DNA from: Amia ocellicauda
Lineage: Eukaryota > Chordata > Actinopteri > Amiiformes > Amiidae
NCBI RefSeq assembly: GCF_036373705.1
Contig: NC_089856.1
Span: forward strand, 28,802,298-28,866,297
Reading direction: 5' to 3'
DNA: 64,000 nt
Below the pieces are notes generated by a model. The model did no database searches. It was not told where the DNA came from and saw only the letters and a program-made list of their open reading frames with translations. Shown in pieces: positions 62,186 to 64,000 of the stretch. Within the stretch, counting starts at the first letter, position 1. The number at the start of each line of letters is the position of its first letter. The position numbers and the translations under genes were made by a program.

Positions 62186-63597
62186 TCAGTCCACTCTCTG
62201 GCAGGTGTGGAAAGTGCAGGCTTTCACAAGATCTGGGGGAAAATGGACAAGAACAATGGTTGAGCTAGATGCCTTTAATGACAGGGGGTTGAAATTTTCC
62301 AAATTCTTTTTGAGAACTGCCCTTACACATCCCTTAGCTTTTACTGACCTGATGGCTCACAGGTGCTGAGTTCTGTCATAGAGTCATAGTATGTTTTCCC
62401 AAGGAAGTCTTTGTAGGATTGAGTATCAGGAACTTCTTGCAAACACTGAGTGGAAGCTGAAAACAGGAGGCTGGTATTGTTTGTACCTGCTGGCTGAAAG
62501 GTCTTGAAATACTCTTTGATTGTAGGTCCAGATGTTGGCTGTTTAAAAAAACAAAAAGTGGGAGAGTGCAGAATGCTTAGTCAGCTTAATATGCAACGAC
62601 AACTTTTATGAAATCTCAAGTAATGACTATGCAACATAGTAATGTTCAAAACTAAATTAAATCTGACTGCAAAGATATATAAATATGCCTATTTGATTAA
62701 TTATAATTTCATGTTTGAATGCATTTACAAAAACAGTAAACCATTATTTCAGGACATGTGAAAGATGTCTTCCACAATGATTTATTAAACTTTATTAAAA
62801 TTTCAGTAAGTCATTAAAATTGATATTCATGCATAACAAAAGTAAACGTATATATGTTTTACTAACTATGAAAACATTTTTTAAAGCATTAAGTAATTTT
62901 TGTACCAGCTACAATTATTGTTTTCTGATAAACAGTAATTTCATATAATTCATAATTTGGGCCCATCATACCAGCAGCTCTTTCAGAATCTTGACAACCT
63001 CCTTTCGGACTTCTGGACGAGTCATAACAACAGGCGAGGGCACTCTAGCCAAGTGGCATTCTTTGTACTGGCTTACATCTACAGATGATTTGGGATGACT
63101 GGGACACACCAGCTTGTAGTCGGACGCAACCAGATTTGAGGCCCAGGCTGCGGTGTTATGTCCTTGAGAGCATGAGAAAAGGTGCAACATTACACAATTA
63201 TGTCCTTGAGAACAAGGAGTCCTGGAAGTGATGTTATGGCCCCCACAGAGCCCTGATCTCAACACCATTGAGTCTGACTGTGATTACATGAAGAGAGAGA
63301 AGCAACTGAGGCTGCCTAAATCCACAGAAGAACTGTGGTTAGTTCTCCCAATATGTTTTGGCCGACCTACCTGCCGAGTTCCTTCAAAAACTGTGTGCAA
63401 GGGTACCTAGAAGAATTGATGCTGTTTTGAAGGCAAAGGGTGGTCACAACAAATATTGATCTGCTGTAGATTTTTCTTCTGTTCACTCACTTTGCATTTT
63501 GTAAATTGATACATATAATCTATTAATATGTTTATTTTTGAAAGCATTCTTACTTTACAGCATTTTTTCACACCTGCCTAAACCCTTTCCACAGTAC

Positions 63598-63661
<64 letters not shown>

Positions 63662-64000
63662 TATACATACACACAGTACATATATATATAAATGATCATA
63701 CAATTAATGTATTGTTTTTACACATTCCCAATTTAAACAACCAATCATTAATCAACTTGAATAACTACTAATAGCCCCCCATGTTGGCACAGGATTATCT
63801 GCTTCTTTTTATGTGATGAGTTCAGGGTGTGTACAGCAGAGCCAAGGTATTATACAGATGCCTACCCAACACCAGCAGAATCTAGCCAATTGTGTTTCAT
63901 CTATTGAACAAAATTGCTTTGGTTGGAGAGAAACATGCGTCTGCTGGCACACTTGGAGAGACAAGACAGAGACTCTTACCACCAGTGTTCTGTTCAATAG
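62186..64000 (-). CDS. tf: Transferrin, C-terminal four exons (partial)
   Basis: Secreted iron-binding transferrin, end of the C-lobe. Exons in gene order are 64000-63980 (cut by the window, ends IEQNTG), 63162-62972, 62538-62349 and 62232-62186, all with GT-AG borders and matching phases. Recognisable blocks are NTGGHNTAAWASNL, DYKLVCPSHP, ECHLARVPSPVVMTRPEVR, LLFSASTQCLQEVPDTQSYK followed by DFLGKTYYDSM, and the terminal LVKACTFHTCQRVD. These correspond in order to the last part of vertebrate transferrins (human ...ACTFRRP). The C-lobe iron ligands lie upstream, outside the window. The gene is convergent with srprb, as in mammals. The tail after ACTFH is longer than the human one and adds a cysteine. 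Fish often have several transferrin genes, so paralogue identity is open. Confidence 0.93.
63195..63600 (+). mobile_element. Tc1-like transposon 3' fragment in transferrin intron
   Basis: It contains the C-terminal part of a Tc1 transposase (MLWPPQSPDLNTIESDCDYM, then a frameshifted region, then RIDAVLKAKGGHNKY and a stop). The 3' terminal repeat follows (CACACCTGCCTAAACC, CACAGTACTAT). The 5' two thirds of the element are absent. Its left border lies about 30-35 bases from the transferrin exon that starts at 63162. Confidence 0.88.
63601..63690. repeat. (TA)n/(CA)n microsatellite
   Basis: About 22 TA units followed by ACACACAC and mixed TA/CA repeats, starting exactly where the Tc1 terminal repeat ends. 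Confidence 0.93.

Noticed and set aside
63601..63690. Repeats with spacing that might recall a CRISPR array
   Set aside because: These are TA/CA dinucleotide microsatellites in a vertebrate genome; no spacers and no cas genes.

Overview
The window is vertebrate nuclear DNA, almost certainly from a ray-finned fish. It has intron-bearing genes with GT-AG splice sites, several Tc1/mariner elements of the fish type, hAT-like and other short inverted-repeat elements, and (AAT)n-tailed retroposon ends. I cannot name the species. Repeat density and gene spacing would fit a non-teleost fish or an early-branching teleost, but that is a guess.

Three genes are firmly recognised, all in the right-hand quarter. 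AMER3 (minus, one large coding exon at 48363-51281 plus a predicted non-coding first exon near 53.1-53.3 kb) encodes a membrane-associated APC-binding regulator of Wnt signalling. srprb (plus, seven coding exons, 56401-60886) encodes the beta subunit of the signal recognition particle receptor. The last four exons of a transferrin gene (minus, 62186 to the right edge) converge on srprb. The tf-srprb linkage is also known in mammals. AMER3 and srprb are divergent, and a 1.56-kb Tc1 element with a one-base frameshift lies between their promoters.

The left 48 kb has no gene I can name. A minus-strand candidate first exon with a CpG-containing upstream region lies at 29.07-29.29 kb. A series of strong minus-strand splice-site pairs (30.5, 26.8, 23.3, 17.7 and 9.7 kb) keeps one reading frame open, which suggests an unrecognised multi-exon transcript. 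Its product is unknown and the evidence is moderate.

Mobile DNA dominates the rest. A complete Tc1-like element with an intact 346-residue transposase (D-D-36-E spacing) occupies 39922-41146. A second, internally deleted Tc1 family abuts it at 41149-41998 and occurs again at 1-887 with the same internal deletion. A Tc1 3' fragment lies directly against a transferrin splice acceptor. Short elements include an hAT-like MITE with a perfect 8-bp target duplication (10468-10772), a Tc1-type MITE (24375-24537), a long inverted-repeat element rich in octamer-like motifs (25071-25462), and a GC-rich inverted-repeat family (five copies, four of them in or just upstream of srprb). I see no CRISPR array, rRNA or tRNA gene.
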